Below, in pieces: positions 1 through 10,014 of a stretch of DNA of 64,000 nucleotides. The position numbers and the translations under genes were made by a program. Position 1 is the first letter of the stretch, and each line of letters begins with the position of its first letter. This DNA comes from Candidatus Gastranaerophilales bacterium (GTDB lineage: Bacteria; Cyanobacteriota; Vampirovibrionia; Gastranaerophilales; Gastranaerophilaceae): positions 1 through 64,000 of the forward strand of contig CALVBW010000008.1 of assembly GCA_944325945.1 (NCBI GenBank). The letters run 5' to 3'. A model generated the notes under the pieces. That model was not told the DNA's origin, did no database searches, and was given only the letters and a program-made list of their open reading frames with translations.

Positions 1-641
1 AGACGCAATTCACAAAGAAATATGCTGAGATTTCGCAGGCGGTATTGTTTGCAAAAAGTGAAACGAACGGAAATTTTAAGTCATATTGTGCAACGTATAA
101 TGGAACCTCATATCCTCATACTTCTGAATGCAAAGCAATGTTTGATAAGTATTTTAAAAAAATTGGCACCTGTAAGTATAAAGAGGATGTTTTAACTTAT
201 GATAAAACGCGTTCTGCGTATGTTGATGCAGGTGTCGTCACTTTCCCTACGGGGCTTCTCGCAGATGGAAGTTGTTATGATATAAGGGTTAATTCAAGTC
301 AGCTCGGATTTACATTTGATATGAATGGAGCTGATAAGGGACCAAATGCATTAGGACATGATATATTTTCATTTCATATGGATGATAATGACTATTTGCA
401 GCCGATAAAAATGAAAAGTTACTTGAATGAAGATGACTATGAAACAAATCTGTCTGATTGTGAAGATGGTGACCCTTCAATCCCTTATTCAAGTCCTTGT
501 ATTGCATCTATAGAACAATCCGGATATCCTTGTACAAAAAATTCGTCACAAAAAGGAAATGGCATAGGTTGTTCATGGTATGCAATGCATGATGTGTGCC
601 CTGATGATGACACAAAAGGCTATTGGGATTGCTTGCCTTAA
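1..641 (+). CDS. Type IV pilin-like protein, 5' end missing
   Basis: The open frame enters from the left edge (first full codon at 3) and ends with TAA at 639-641, so the hydrophobic N-terminal helix lies outside. What remains begins with an amphipathic stretch (KKYAEISQAVLFAKSETNG) that resembles the region just after the pilin helix in the protein at 47784-48899, and ends in a Cys-rich tail (GIGCSWYAMHDVC, YWDCLP) like the tails of the other pilin-like proteins here. A TTG at 45 could be mistaken for a start but has no ribosome binding site, and the frame is open before it. The family is secreted or surface pseudopilins; the specific role is unknown. Confidence 0.6.
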   Translation, partial: TQFTKKYAEISQAVLFAKSETNGNFKSYCATYNGTSYPHTSECKAMFDKYFKKIGTCKYKEDVLTYDKTRSAYVDAGVVTFPTGLLADGSCYDIRVNSSQLGFTFDMNGADKGPNALGHDIFSFHMDDNDYLQPIKMKSYLNEDDYETNLSDCEDGDPSIPYSSPCIASIEQSGYPCTKNSSQKGNGIGCSWYAMHDVCPDDDTKGYWDCLP

Positions 642-705
642 TCATAAACTTGTGCAATTGAGTTCGGAAAATTATTTGTGTTAAAATCATTGTAGAGGTA
701 AAACA

Positions 706-2019
706 ATGAAAATAGCGCTTATAAATCACGGTTGTGCAAAGAATCTGGTAGACAGCGAGCTTATGCTCGGGCTTTTGACTGCAAAAGGATATGAGATTAC
801 GCTTGATGAAAATGAGGCGCAGATAGTTATTATAAATACGTGTTCATTTATTCACGATGCGGAAAAAGAGTCCGTGCAGTCGATTTTGCAGATGGTTGAA
901 AAGGGAAAAAAGCTTATTGTAACAGGATGTCTGCCGCAAAAGTATAACGATGAATTAAAAGAAGCAATACCTGAAATCTGCGCTATGGTCGGAACTTCAA
1001 ATATCAGAGAAATTGTCGGAATCGTTGATAAGGTTGCGGATGAGGCTAATGAGGAATATATTTCATGCGTTTCCGAAAAGCCCGAGTATGTATATCCGGA
1101 AAACGTAGAACGCCAGCAGATTACTGTGGGCGCAAGTTCCTATGTAAAAATTGCCGACGGATGTAATTATCACTGCGGTTATTGTATTATCCCGAACCTC
1201 AGGGGAATTTATCATTCGCGTCCGATTGAAAATATTGTGGAAGAAGTTAAAGCCCTTGCGGCAAAAGGCGTTGCCGAGGTTGTTTTAATCGCACAGGATA
1301 CAACAAGTTACGGAATTGATTTGTATAAAAAACAAATGCTCCCTAAATTACTCAAAGAGCTTAATAAAATCGAAAATCTTTCTTGGATAAGGATTATGTA
1401 TGCATATCCCTCACAGATGACGGATGAGCTTATTGATACAATTGCAAAATGCGACAAGGTGGTTAAATACATTGACCTTCCGCTCCAGCATTCGGATAAA
1501 ACAATTCTTGAAAATATGCGCAGACCTGCTTTTGATTACGAAGAACTGATTAATAAAATAAGAACAAAAATACCGGGAGTCGCAATCAGAACGGCATTTA
1601 TTGTCGGGTATCCGGGTGAAACTGACGAGCAGTTTGAGCATTTGTATGAATTTGTTAAGAAAATGCGTTTTGATAAAATGGGCGTTTTTGAATATTCACG
1701 TGAGAAAAATACGGCGTCCTATTCAATGAGCGATCAGGTGCCTGCAAAAATTAAGCATGAACGTTATAAAAAATTGATGGCTCTGCAGCAGGAAATTTCT
1801 TATGAAATTAACCAGTCTTATATCGGAAAAACGCTCCCCTGTATTGTAGAAAGTTTTACGGATGAAGGAATTGTTATTCTGCGTTCAGAGCATGACGCAC
1901 CGGAAATTGACGGGCTGGTTTATGTAAAATCCGATAAACCGGTTGTCCCCGGCGATATTGAAAATGTTAAAATTGAAAAAGCGGATGAGTATGACCTTTT
2001 TGGAAAATTTGTTGTATAA
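706..2019 (+). CDS. rimO: Ribosomal protein S12 methylthiotransferase RimO
   Basis: RimO is a radical SAM enzyme with two 4Fe-4S clusters that methylthiolates an aspartate of ribosomal protein S12 in the cytoplasm. The N-terminal UPF0004 domain has cluster cysteines at 10 (CAKNLVDSE, typical of RimO rather than MiaB), 46 and 75. The radical SAM motif CNYHCGYC lies at 153-160, and a TRAM RNA-binding domain fills the last 60 or so residues. The 437 residues are normal family length. AGAGGT lies a few bases before the ATG, and a TGnTAAAAT-like -10 box lies about 25 bases upstream. The flippase gene follows after 34 bases and may share the transcript. Confidence 0.95.
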   Translation: MKIALINHGCAKNLVDSELMLGLLTAKGYEITLDENEAQIVIINTCSFIHDAEKESVQSILQMVEKGKKLIVTGCLPQKYNDELKEAIPEICAMVGTSNIREIVGIVDKVADEANEEYISCVSEKPEYVYPENVERQQITVGASSYVKIADGCNYHCGYCIIPNLRGIYHSRPIENIVEEVKALAAKGVAEVVLIAQDTTSYGIDLYKKQMLPKLLKELNKIENLSWIRIMYAYPSQMTDELIDTIAKCDKVVKYIDLPLQHSDKTILENMRRPAFDYEELINKIRTKIPGVAIRTAFIVGYPGETDEQFEHLYEFVKKMRFDKMGVFEYSREKNTASYSMSDQVPAKIKHERYKKLMALQQEISYEINQSYIGKTLPCIVESFTDEGIVILRSEHDAPEIDGLVYVKSDKPVVPGDIENVKIEKADEYDLFGKFVV

Positions 2020-2053
2020 TTGTTTTGGAGTTTAGAAAGTTTAGGAATTTTTT

Positions 2054-3511
2054 ATGGAATATGTAGAAAATAAGGAAGTAGAAGAAGAACAGACACGCGG
2101 GATTTTTCAGGATATGGCAAAATATGCCCCGTCAAAAATTGTAGGCATGATTGGTAATGCTTTAATTGTGCCGGTATATACAAGTCTTTTGCCGCCCGAA
2201 CAGTACGGTTTGTATTCAATATCTATTGCACTTCTGTCTTTCTTATGTATTCTCTTTTCTGATTGGGTGGGACTTTCAGGTTTGAGATTTTTCAGACATC
2301 ACCAGATTATGCAGGACATGCCGAAATATCTTACCACGCTGGTTTCTATGTTGACTTTTAATATCACGTTGATGTTTCTGGTGTCTTATATATTCAGAGA
2401 AAATTTCTATTCGTTTTTCCATATTCCGGTTAAATATTTCTTTGCAATTTTGTTATTAATAATTCCCGTTGCGATAAGAGCGTTGTTGTTCCAGCTTATC
2501 AGAGCACAGCTAAAATCTATGTCGTTTACGTTTTCAACTATTTTGAACCAGTTTTTAACAATCGGACTTTCCGTGTTTTTTGTGAAATTTTTCCATCTCG
2601 GCGCTATGGGCATGCTTTTAGGCATGGGTGTTTCCATATCGTTGATAGATTTATTATTGATATATCAAAGTAATATTTTAAAATGGTTTAAGCTCCAGAA
2701 GATAGAATGGACGTTTTTAATTCCGATTTTTAAATACGGAGTGCCTATTGCAGCAACAGCTTTGAGCGCATGGATAATTAATCAGAGCAATAAGTTCATT
2801 ATGAATAGTATTAAAGGATTTTCGGAAGCGGGAATTGTCGGCGTAGGTTACGGGCTTACACTGCCTTTATTGCTTACGATATTTGCTATTATTACTGTGG
2901 CAGCTATCCCCAGAATCATAAATATGTATGAAGAAAAAATAGATGTACGCCCGATTATATCACGTTTTTGCGGGTATTATATTTTGATATCGCTGCCTGT
3001 AATTACTTTGATGTCCGTTTATGCGGTAGAGTATGTAGGAATATTCGCGAATGAACAATTTCAGTCTGCTTTTAAGCTTATTCCGTATTTTGCATACGGG
3101 ACTTTTTTCCTTGCATTAACTGACTATACAACTTTGCAATATCATCTTGCAAATAAAACATATATTGAATTTATTATTAAATTAATTTCAGGAATAGTTG
3201 GTGTGGGCTTGAATATATGGCTGATTCCTGAATACGGTCTTACAGGCGTCGGGATTGCTACTCTTGCGGCAAATTTCTTATATTTTCTGTTGTCTATAAT
3301 AATTGTTCTGCCGGATTTGAGACTGAGATTCCCTTTAAAAACCGCCGGTAAAATGTTTTTGGCAGCTATTCCTGCGGCAGGGCTTTATTATGTATTCAAA
3401 ATGTTTAATGTAAACAATGCAATAATTGAAATGAGTATATTGCTTGTCGGTTTTTATTGTTTTTATTGGATTTTTGCAAATTTATTTTCAAAAGTATTTA
3501 AATTAGGTTAA
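2054..3511 (+). CDS. Polysaccharide (O-antigen type) flippase, MOP superfamily
   Basis: The 485-residue protein has about 12-14 hydrophobic segments spread along its length after a short charged N-terminus. The pattern is that of Wzx/RfbX-type flippases, which move lipid-linked oligosaccharides across the inner membrane. An early KIVGMIGNALIVPVYTSLL segment and the paired-helix repeats fit the Polysacc_synt family. No polymerase or transferase genes lie next to it, so the substrate cannot be inferred. The start has AGGAA seven bases upstream. MurJ or another MATE-like relative are alternatives, but the sequence lacks the length and charge pattern of MurJ. Confidence 0.8.
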   Translation: MEYVENKEVEEEQTRGIFQDMAKYAPSKIVGMIGNALIVPVYTSLLPPEQYGLYSISIALLSFLCILFSDWVGLSGLRFFRHHQIMQDMPKYLTTLVSMLTFNITLMFLVSYIFRENFYSFFHIPVKYFFAILLLIIPVAIRALLFQLIRAQLKSMSFTFSTILNQFLTIGLSVFFVKFFHLGAMGMLLGMGVSISLIDLLLIYQSNILKWFKLQKIEWTFLIPIFKYGVPIAATALSAWIINQSNKFIMNSIKGFSEAGIVGVGYGLTLPLLLTIFAIITVAAIPRIINMYEEKIDVRPIISRFCGYYILISLPVITLMSVYAVEYVGIFANEQFQSAFKLIPYFAYGTFFLALTDYTTLQYHLANKTYIEFIIKLISGIVGVGLNIWLIPEYGLTGVGIATLAANFLYFLLSIIIVLPDLRLRFPLKTAGKMFLAAIPAAGLYYVFKMFNVNNAIIEMSILLVGFYCFYWIFANLFSKVFKLG

Positions 3512-3608
3512 AATATCTTAATATTTTTTAATAAATACGCAATATTTTTTTATTTTTACCGTTATTGTATATATGAAGTATATGAATGTGACATGATGTG
3601 CGAATTTA

Positions 3609-3643
3609 ACTTAAAGAAACGTAATAAACACGTTACTTTAAGT
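3609..3643. promoter_or_regulatory. Inverted repeat overlapping a likely promoter
   Basis: ACTTAAAG at 3609-3616 is mirrored by CTTTAAGT at 3636-3643, with a nested ACGT pair (3619-3622 and 3630-3633). A TACAAT box at 3655-3660 with a TTACTT element 16 bases before it places the right arm over the -35 region of the adhesin-like gene. This is the geometry of an operator, but no regulator is known. It could also be an RNA hairpin from an upstream start site. Confidence 0.4.
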
Positions 3644-3702
3644 CATACTCTTGGTACAATGAAGTGTATGAATAGCCAAAAAATTTGAAAGGACAAGCTG
3701 AT

Positions 3703-6700
3703 ATGAAACTTGACACGATGAAAAGACAAAGAAGAGTAATTGCGTCTTTGCTGACAACGTTTTTCCTGATGCAGCAATCAATGGTAATTCCTGCGATGGC
3801 AACGGAAATCGGCGGAACTAATCTGCCCGGCGGCTGGCTGCAGCCCGGTGCAAACGGTCAATATGATATTGCTCCCGGAAGTATTAACGGTACTACCGGT
3901 TTTAGGCAGTATGAAAAATTTAATTTGAGCGAAGGCGATATCGCTAATTTGATTTTTAAATACGGTAACAGAAATATTGAAACATTTGTCAACCTTGTCC
4001 AGGATAGAATTAATATTAACGGTATTGTCAATTCAATGCGAGACAATGCTTTTTATAACGGTAAAGCCGTATTTGTTTCACCGAACGGCATGGTCGTCGG
4101 TGCAAGCGGCGTATTGAATGTAGGTTCATTATCAGTTTTGACACCTACTCAGGAAGATTTTAACAGAGTGAAAAACGCACCGAATATGACTACCCTTGCA
4201 AATGCAGAAAAAAGTCAGGGTACCGGTACTGTTCAGATTAACGGTAAAGTATTTACGCAGGGTGCCGTTGATATCAATGCAGCGTCAGTTGCAGTAGGAC
4301 CAAATGCCGGCATTATGAGCGGAGTTAATAATTTAACTCAGCTTACATCCGAACAACAGGCAAATACCTTATTTAATCAGCTTGTAAATACTAATAATAT
4401 AGCTTCCGGCTCACAGCTAGCAAATGAAAACGGAAGAATTGTAATTAGAGCATACGGTAATGAAGATGCTGGTGTTACAGTAGCCGGTAATGTTAAAAAT
4501 TTCGGCTCCGGTGAAGTCGTAATTGATAACACAGGTGTTGACGGCGTAAGAATTGCAAGTGCAGGAAATGTTTCCGGTAACGGTCTTGTAAATATTACGA
4601 ATACAGGCGCAGGCGGAATTAATGTTGAAGGAACAGTTTCCGGCCGCGGCGTTAATGTTAATAATACAAATTCCGATATTAGAATCGGTGATGAGTTAAA
4701 TAATGATTACATCACTTCATATGGTGATTTAAACATTAACCTTGAAAACGGCAATCTTATAAATAACGGGACAAATAAAACTCATTTTGTTACCAATAAT
4801 GGCGGCAACTTGAATATCAACGTTCAGGGCGGCGGAATCGGTAATTCTCAAGTCGGTCTGGCATGTGAAGGCGGTGAATGCGTTGGTGTCGGTCCTGATG
4901 CAAGAAATTTGACACAGTCAATTAATACAAGAGTTTCCGGTAAGATTGATGCGCAGGCAACAAATGATATCAACTTAGCAAGTATTGATACGGATATGAG
5001 AGTCGGTCAGATTAAATCAACTGACGGCAGAGTTATTCTTTTGGCTGATTCAACTGTCAAAGGTGAAACCCCGTATTCAATTATCAATGCCAACGGAAAT
5101 CAGGATCAAGCCAATGTTTCCGGCAAAGGTGTTTCTTTAATTGCCAGCGGCGGAATCGGTGAGGGTGATAACAGATTGGTAATTGAACAAACCGATCCGG
5201 TAAATTACGGTGTTGATATGCTCGCAAATAGAGGAGATATCAACGTTCATACATTAGGCAATCAAACAAAGATTTGTACAATAATTTCTAAACAGGGAAG
5301 TGTTGATATTCATTTCACCGGTAATGTTGACATCAATGAAGTTACCGCAGCAAAAACAATTAAATTGGTAACTGAAGGTAAAACATTAAAAATAGATAAC
5401 CTCGGTTCAGTTCCGAATACACCGGAAGATTATTACGGACCGAATTCCGATATTGCACCGGAAAATGTTACTTTAAAGGCTCTTGATATTAATCCTGAAA
5501 CAAGGGTTGATCAAGACAAAGCTCAAAGTGTTGTAACCGTTATCAACGGCAGAGTTCAGGGTGACAATGATCCGAATACCGAAGAAATTACAATAGTTGC
5601 TGATGATATCTTTATTGACGGTAAACATTTTATAAATGATGATGAAAATAAAGTTATTGTCGATGGTAAAGAATATGTACAATTTACGGTTGTAGATGAT
5701 GATACAACAAATCCGGTTCAAGGAACTGATGATAATGAAGTTACTATTGGTACAAGACCTGTAAGACCGGAAGATGTTCTTGAAATCGACCATGAAGAAG
5801 ATGAAAGAAATTACTACTATGAAGATGAATTGCCGTTAGATACGGATTCAGACAGTGATTCGGATAGTGACTCTGACAGCGACTCAGATAGTGATTCTGA
5901 CAGTGACAGTGACGCAGATAGTGACGCAGATTCAGATACTGATACTGATAGTGACAGTGACTCAGACAGTGACGCAGATTCAGATACTGATACCGATACT
6001 GATAGTGACGCAGACAGTGATTCAGATTCGGATTCTGACGCAGATTCAGATGCCGACAGTGACTCGGATGCTGACTCAGATGCGGATTCCGATGCAGATA
6101 GTGACTCGGACGCTGACTCTGATACGGATGCAGATTCCGATGCTGACAGTGACTCGGATGCTGACTCTGATACGGATGCAGATTCCGATGCAGACAGTGA
6201 CACAGATGCTGACTCTGATACGGATGCAGATTCCGATGCAGACAGTGACACAGACGCTGACTCTGATACGGATGCAGATTCCGATGCAGACAGTGACACA
6301 GACGCTGACTCTGATACGGATGCAGATTCCGACGCAGACAGTGACACAGACGCTGACTCTGATACGGATGCGGATTCCGACGCAGACAGTGATTCAGATG
6401 CTGACTCAGATGCGGATTCCGATGCTGACAGTGACTCGGATGCTGACTCAGATGCGGATTCCGATGCGGATAGTGATTCAGATGCTGACTCAGACGCGGA
6501 TTCTGATGCGGACAGCGATACCGATACGGATACCGATATGGATAATGACAGTGATACCGATACTGATACAGACACAGATACCGATAATGACAGTGATTCG
6601 GATATAGACACTGATACTGATTCTGATGATGATGGCTATTATGATAACGATCCCGGTAAACAAACCTATATCCAGCGTAATATCATCGACGAAGATATAC

Positions 6701-7029
6701 CGTCAATTGATAAACGTCAATTTATGAGGTTTGACGTTGCAGGAAATCGTAATCCGGTAGAATTACAGCAGAATGCTCAAATAGATTCATTATTAGACAT
6801 TTCAAGAGGCGGTATAGCTGTAAGACACCATAAACAGTTGAAAGTCGGCGACGTGGTTCCTGTACATATAACATACGGTGATCTTGATATCAACGCTGAT
6901 GTAAAAATTGTAACGGCATCCGATGTAAGAGCCGGCGCAGAATTCGTCAACCTCGACAGAGCAACTGCAAACAAACTGCTTTATATGAATATATTATTGG
7001 AAGAAGCAAATAATATTACAATGAAGTAG
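3703..7029 (+). CDS. Exported haemagglutinin-like protein with Ser-Asp repeats and C-terminal PilZ domain
   Basis: The ATG at 3703 has GAAAGGA nine bases upstream; an upstream in-frame TTG (3685) overlaps that site and is rejected. The 1108-residue product starts with a basic, hydrophobic signal ending near AMA-TE (about residue 31). A filamentous-haemagglutinin-type N-terminal domain follows ([30 protein letters not shown]) with beta-helix-like Asn/Gly/Val repeats to about residue 640. Residues 713-979 are almost pure Ser/Thr/Ala-Asp dipeptides. The C-terminus carries the PilZ signature: RQFMR at 1005-1009, then DISRGG at 1032-1037. Proteins with the N-terminal domain normally leave through a TpsB pore, but none is encoded nearby. 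PilZ domains normally bind c-di-GMP in the cytoplasm, so the combination is odd. Confidence 0.85.
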   Translation: MKLDTMKRQRRVIASLLTTFFLMQQSMVIPAMATEIGGTNLPGGWLQPGANGQYDIAPGSINGTTGFRQYEKFNLSEGDIANLIFKYGNRNIETFVNLVQDRININGIVNSMRDNAFYNGKAVFVSPNGMVVGASGVLNVGSLSVLTPTQEDFNRVKNAPNMTTLANAEKSQGTGTVQINGKVFTQGAVDINAASVAVGPNAGIMSGVNNLTQLTSEQQANTLFNQLVNTNNIASGSQLANENGRIVIRAYGNEDAGVTVAGNVKNFGSGEVVIDNTGVDGVRIASAGNVSGNGLVNITNTGAGGINVEGTVSGRGVNVNNTNSDIRIGDELNNDYITSYGDLNINLENGNLINNGTNKTHFVTNNGGNLNINVQGGGIGNSQVGLACEGGECVGVGPDARNLTQSINTRVSGKIDAQATNDINLASIDTDMRVGQIKSTDGRVILLADSTVKGETPYSIINANGNQDQANVSGKGVSLIASGGIGEGDNRLVIEQTDPVNYGVDMLANRGDINVHTLGNQTKICTIISKQGSVDIHFTGNVDINEVTAAKTIKLVTEGKTLKIDNLGSVPNTPEDYYGPNSDIAPENVTLKALDINPETRVDQDKAQSVVTVINGRVQGDNDPNTEEITIVADDIFIDGKHFINDDENKVIVDGKEYVQFTVVDDDTTNPVQGTDDNEVTIGTRPVRPEDVLEIDHEEDERNYYYEDELPLDTDSDSDSDSDSDSDSDSDSDSDSDADSDADSDTDTDSDSDSDSDADSDTDTDTDSDADSDSDSDSDADSDADSDSDADSDADSDADSDSDADSDTDADSDADSDSDADSDTDADSDADSDTDADSDTDADSDADSDTDADSDTDADSDADSDTDADSDTDADSDADSDTDADSDTDADSDADSDSDADSDADSDADSDSDADSDADSDADSDSDADSDADSDADSDTDTDTDMDNDSDTDTDTDTDTDNDSDSDIDTDTDSDDDGYYDNDPGKQTYIQRNIIDEDIPSIDKRQFMRFDVAGNRNPVELQQNAQIDSLLDISRGGIAVRHHKQLKVGDVVPVHITYGDLDINADVKIVTASDVRAGAEFVNLDRATANKLLYMNILLEEANNITMK
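6112..6399 (+). repeat. Six tandem 48-bp units within the Ser-Asp region
   Basis: Units beginning GCTGACTCTGATACGGATG start at 6112, 6160, 6208, 6256, 6304 and 6352 and differ by only a few bases. Each encodes 16 residues alternating Asp with Ala, Ser or Thr. The surrounding DNA (about 5839-6639) is a less regular six-base-period repeat. Such tracts change length by recombination or slippage. Confidence 0.9.
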
Positions 7030-7044
7030 TTAGAGATATAATGA

Positions 7045-7075
7045 AAGGCCAACCTGCAAAGGTTGGTCTTTTTAT
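7045..7075 (+). terminator. Rho-independent terminator after the adhesin-like gene
   Basis: GGCCAACCT, loop GCAA, AGGTTGGTC followed by TTTTTAT, starting about 15 bases after the stop codon. Confidence 0.8.
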
Positions 7076-7156
7076 ATGTAATTGACATTTGATATTGACT
7101 ATTCAGATTGCCCGAAAAGGGTCTTTTTATATATTAAGTCAATATATTATGGCATT

Positions 7157-8980
7157 TTAAGCTGCATATCGGCCCATAATTTTCTTGTTAGAATAAATTC
7201 TTTCAAGTCTATCCCAGTTCTGGTACGGGCGAGATCCTGAAGAAGTATCATTCAGAGCTTCCGTTTGTTGGAATTGTGCAAGCATTGATCCTGCCATTTG
7301 TAAGCTGCTTGCGGCTTTTTGAGCATAAGCCATAAGTTTACCGTCCTGAGCAGATTTAATTGCGGAGGAAGCTGTTTGACTTGCTGCATCAGCGAGTCTT
7401 TCTGTTGCATTTTGTGCAGATTGACCTACAGCAACCTTGCTTGCTGTTTTTGTTGTCTGTTTCAAGCCTTTCTTAACTGCTTTTTCACTCATATCGCCTG
7501 TTATATTGCTGGCGAATGCTGTTTGTGCCTCTTGAACAGACTGTTGTGCAGCCTGCATGCCGCCTTTACCATTTTCTATAGCAGTATTTACGAGGCTGTT
7601 ATCACCTTTAATACTTGCTTTCATTTGATCCATGGTTTTTCCTGCCATTGAACCTGCTGTTTCATTTTGTGCTATATCTTTAATCTGACCTTTAGTAAAA
7701 CCAGCTTCTTTAAGACTGTCACCCATGCTGCCTTTCGCAAGTTGTTTAGCAGCCTGATTTTCAAGACCTTTTTGCATAGCCTGAGTTGCCTGGTCTTTAA
7801 TGCTTTCAAAGCCTGACATCATTTCTTTAGTACCTTGAGCCGCAGAAACACCCGTCATAACCGCAGATGCCGCATTAGTAAACGCTCCTGCTATATCGCC
7901 GTTTGCAGCTGAACATGCCGCTTTGGTAATTGATGCGGCTGTTGAACCGTAGTTACCGACTGTTTCAACTGTTTTACCGGTTGATTCAACTGGAACGCTG
8001 GCGCTGACGAGTGCTCCGCCTGCGGCAGCTGTGTACGGGTTGCTTAATAATGCTTGTCCGAGAACTCGCATGCCTTTGCCGACCAGTTGAACTCCCTGAC
8101 CTGTCATTGATGTATATTGTGAAATTTCGCCGACTGTATTGGCTACATTCATTACTTTATCGGTTGTGGATTGGTTGTTTTCAATTTTTGTCTGGGTTTT
8201 AGCAACAGTTCTCTGGTAATTTTTGCTTACCCTGTTCATTGTTTTAATAGCTTTGGTATTTTTAGTTTGTAATTTATTTATTTTACCTGTGTATTTACTA
8301 ATACTAGCAGATTTTGACGTTATTTGCGAACCGAGGCTTGTCAGTTGTTGTTCAATATCATCGTTTGAACCGGATGATGAATCAGATTGAGAGCTTTCGC
8401 CTGCAAGATCTAATGAATATGCGCTGTACTGTTTTGCTTCCTGTTCTGCTGTCAGAGTTTCCATTTCTGACATAATTGTATCCATTGAAGTACTTTCGGC
8501 TTCAATGTTTTCTGCCATTTTTTGAATTTCTTTGTTATTTTGTTCTACCTCGCGCTGATTGTTTTTCAGCGTTTTTTGCATATTTTTTTCTTCATTTTTT
8601 GTAGTTTTTGAAAGTTTTTTAGTATCACTTGCAAGTGAATTTATTTGTTTTGTATTTGCTTCAGTTGTTGCCGTAGCTGATTTTGTATCAGCAGCAGTTG
8701 CCTCAGCACTTGAGGCTGCGGCTTTTCCTCCGGCTACTGACGTATCACTTTGCCGGGTTTTAGTTTCTTCAGTATTTTTATCAAATGTTACAAACGGGTT
8801 TGCGCCTTGTGACTGCGTTGTATTATTCGTTTGATTTGTACGCAGCATATTAAATATTGAGCCGTTACGGGTCATATTGATATTTTGCGCAGACGTTTGA
8901 ACTCTGGCACCGCTATTCCGCTGCGCCATAAGTCTTTGCAAATCGGCTTTATTCAGTTGTCCTAAACCGTCTATGCCCAT
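7157..8980 (-). CDS. Large coiled-coil protein with central hydrophobic region, function unknown
   Basis: The start is taken at 8980 (MGIDGLGQLNK) because AAGAGAG precedes it; the longer open frame to 9046 has no such site. The 607-residue product has no signal peptide and a single cysteine. Residues 1-110 are rich in Asn, Gln, Ser and Thr. About 110-290 are Lys/Glu/Gln-rich coiled coil. About 295-390 are Gly/Ala-rich and hydrophobic (NPYTAAAGGALVSASVPV), and the rest is Ala/Gln/Lys-rich helix. This polar N-terminus, coiled coil and hydrophobic-hairpin order resembles type III translocators (IpaB/SipB class), and flagellar-type export genes lie 12 kb away. The resemblance is architectural only; a cytoskeletal or structural protein is possible. 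Confidence 0.6.
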   Translation of the reverse strand: MGIDGLGQLNKADLQRLMAQRNSGARVQTSAQNINMTRNGSIFNMLRTNQTNNTTQSQGANPFVTFDKNTEETKTRQSDTSVAGGKAAASSAEATAADTKSATATTEANTKQINSLASDTKKLSKTTKNEEKNMQKTLKNNQREVEQNNKEIQKMAENIEAESTSMDTIMSEMETLTAEQEAKQYSAYSLDLAGESSQSDSSSGSNDDIEQQLTSLGSQITSKSASISKYTGKINKLQTKNTKAIKTMNRVSKNYQRTVAKTQTKIENNQSTTDKVMNVANTVGEISQYTSMTGQGVQLVGKGMRVLGQALLSNPYTAAAGGALVSASVPVESTGKTVETVGNYGSTAASITKAACSAANGDIAGAFTNAASAVMTGVSAAQGTKEMMSGFESIKDQATQAMQKGLENQAAKQLAKGSMGDSLKEAGFTKGQIKDIAQNETAGSMAGKTMDQMKASIKGDNSLVNTAIENGKGGMQAAQQSVQEAQTAFASNITGDMSEKAVKKGLKQTTKTASKVAVGQSAQNATERLADAASQTASSAIKSAQDGKLMAYAQKAASSLQMAGSMLAQFQQTEALNDTSSGSRPYQNWDRLERIYSNKKIMGRYAA

Positions 8981-9154
8981 AGCTCTCTCTTGGTTATTTA
9001 CTCTCTTAAATATATAAAAACCTGCGAAAGCTCTTGATTTCAGCATGTTTGCATGTTGTTACAATTGTTAATATTGTTATAAATTTGCTTTAAATTTTTA
9101 TTTCTGGTAATATTAATTTATTAAAAAGAGGGATTTTAAGAAGGAGAATTATCT

Positions 9155-9967
9155 ATGAAATTAATGGAAGGCAAAAAAGGTCTTATTTTTGGAGTTTCAA
9201 ACACACATGGTATTGCATATGCTATTGCACGTCAGCTTTTTGAAGCAGGTGCTGATATTGCATTCACATACGCCGGTGAAGCTATGGAAAAACGTGTAAG
9301 ACCGCTTGCAGAAGAAATGAACGCAAAAATCATCATGAGTTGTGATGTAACAAAAGAAGATGAAATTAAAGCTGTTGTAGCTGAATGTGAAAGAGTTTAC
9401 GGAAAATTGGACTTTGTTGTTCATGCTGTTGCTTTTGCGGCTAAAGAAGATTTGCAGGGCAGATTTATTGACACATCACATGAAGGCTGGAACTTAGCAA
9501 TGGGCGTAAGTGCTTATTCATTGGTTTCTATCTGCAGAAATGTTGAAAATATTATGAATGAAGGCGGTTCAATATTCGCTTTGACTTATTTAGGTTCTGA
9601 ATACGTTGTTGCAAATTATAACGTAATGGGTGTTGCAAAAGCGGCTCTTGAATCATCTATGAGATATCTGGCTGCTGATCTTGGTAAAAAAGGTGTCAGA
9701 GTCAACTGTATTTCTGCAGGTGCTGTTAAAACACTTGCGGCAAAAGGCATTTCCGGCTTTGATAAAATGCTTAAAGCTGCAGTCGCAAAAGCTCCGCTTA
9801 ATCGTAACGTTGCACTGGAAGATGTTGGAAAAGCAGGTTTGTATCTGGCATCAGATTTGTCAACCGGCACTACAGGTCACATTCTTTACGTAGATTGCGG
9901 ATGTCATTCTGTTTACGCATCACTGGAAGAAATGGACATTATCGCAAAATCTTTAGCCAATGCTTAA
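9155..9967 (+). CDS. fabI: Enoyl-[acyl-carrier-protein] reductase FabI
   Basis: FabI catalyses the last reduction of each fatty-acid elongation round, using NADH, in the cytoplasm. The 270 residues show the FabI glycine pattern GVSNTHGIAYAIA at 13-25 and the catalytic Y155-x6-K162 in NYNVMGVAK, with the second conserved tyrosine at 145. The C-terminal substrate-loop region (GAVKTLAAKGI) also fits. AAGAAGGAG lies upstream of the ATG. The gene stands alone and is closed by a strong terminator. The accB-accC pair of the same pathway lies at 51.4-53.2 kb. Confidence 0.95.
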   Translation: MKLMEGKKGLIFGVSNTHGIAYAIARQLFEAGADIAFTYAGEAMEKRVRPLAEEMNAKIIMSCDVTKEDEIKAVVAECERVYGKLDFVVHAVAFAAKEDLQGRFIDTSHEGWNLAMGVSAYSLVSICRNVENIMNEGGSIFALTYLGSEYVVANYNVMGVAKAALESSMRYLAADLGKKGVRVNCISAGAVKTLAAKGISGFDKMLKAAVAKAPLNRNVALEDVGKAGLYLASDLSTGTTGHILYVDCGCHSVYASLEEMDIIAKSLANA

Positions 9968-9985
9968 AGATTTTACATGGATATA

Positions 9986-10014
9986 AAAAAGCCCGCGAGA
10001 GCGGGCTTTTTTAT
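9986..10014 (+). terminator. Rho-independent terminator of fabI
   Basis: AAGCCCGC, loop GAGA, GCGGGCTT followed by TTTTATT, 20 bases after the fabI stop. Confidence 0.93.

Noticed and set aside
5817..6611. 264-residue Ser/Glu/Ala/Val repeat protein on the minus strand, and a 250-residue frame on the + strand
   Set aside because: Both are shadows of the Ser-Asp coding repeat; they have no ribosome binding site and exist only because the repeat units lack stops in those frames.
5839..6639. Possible CRISPR array
   Set aside because: The units are directly abutting and coding, with no unique spacers.
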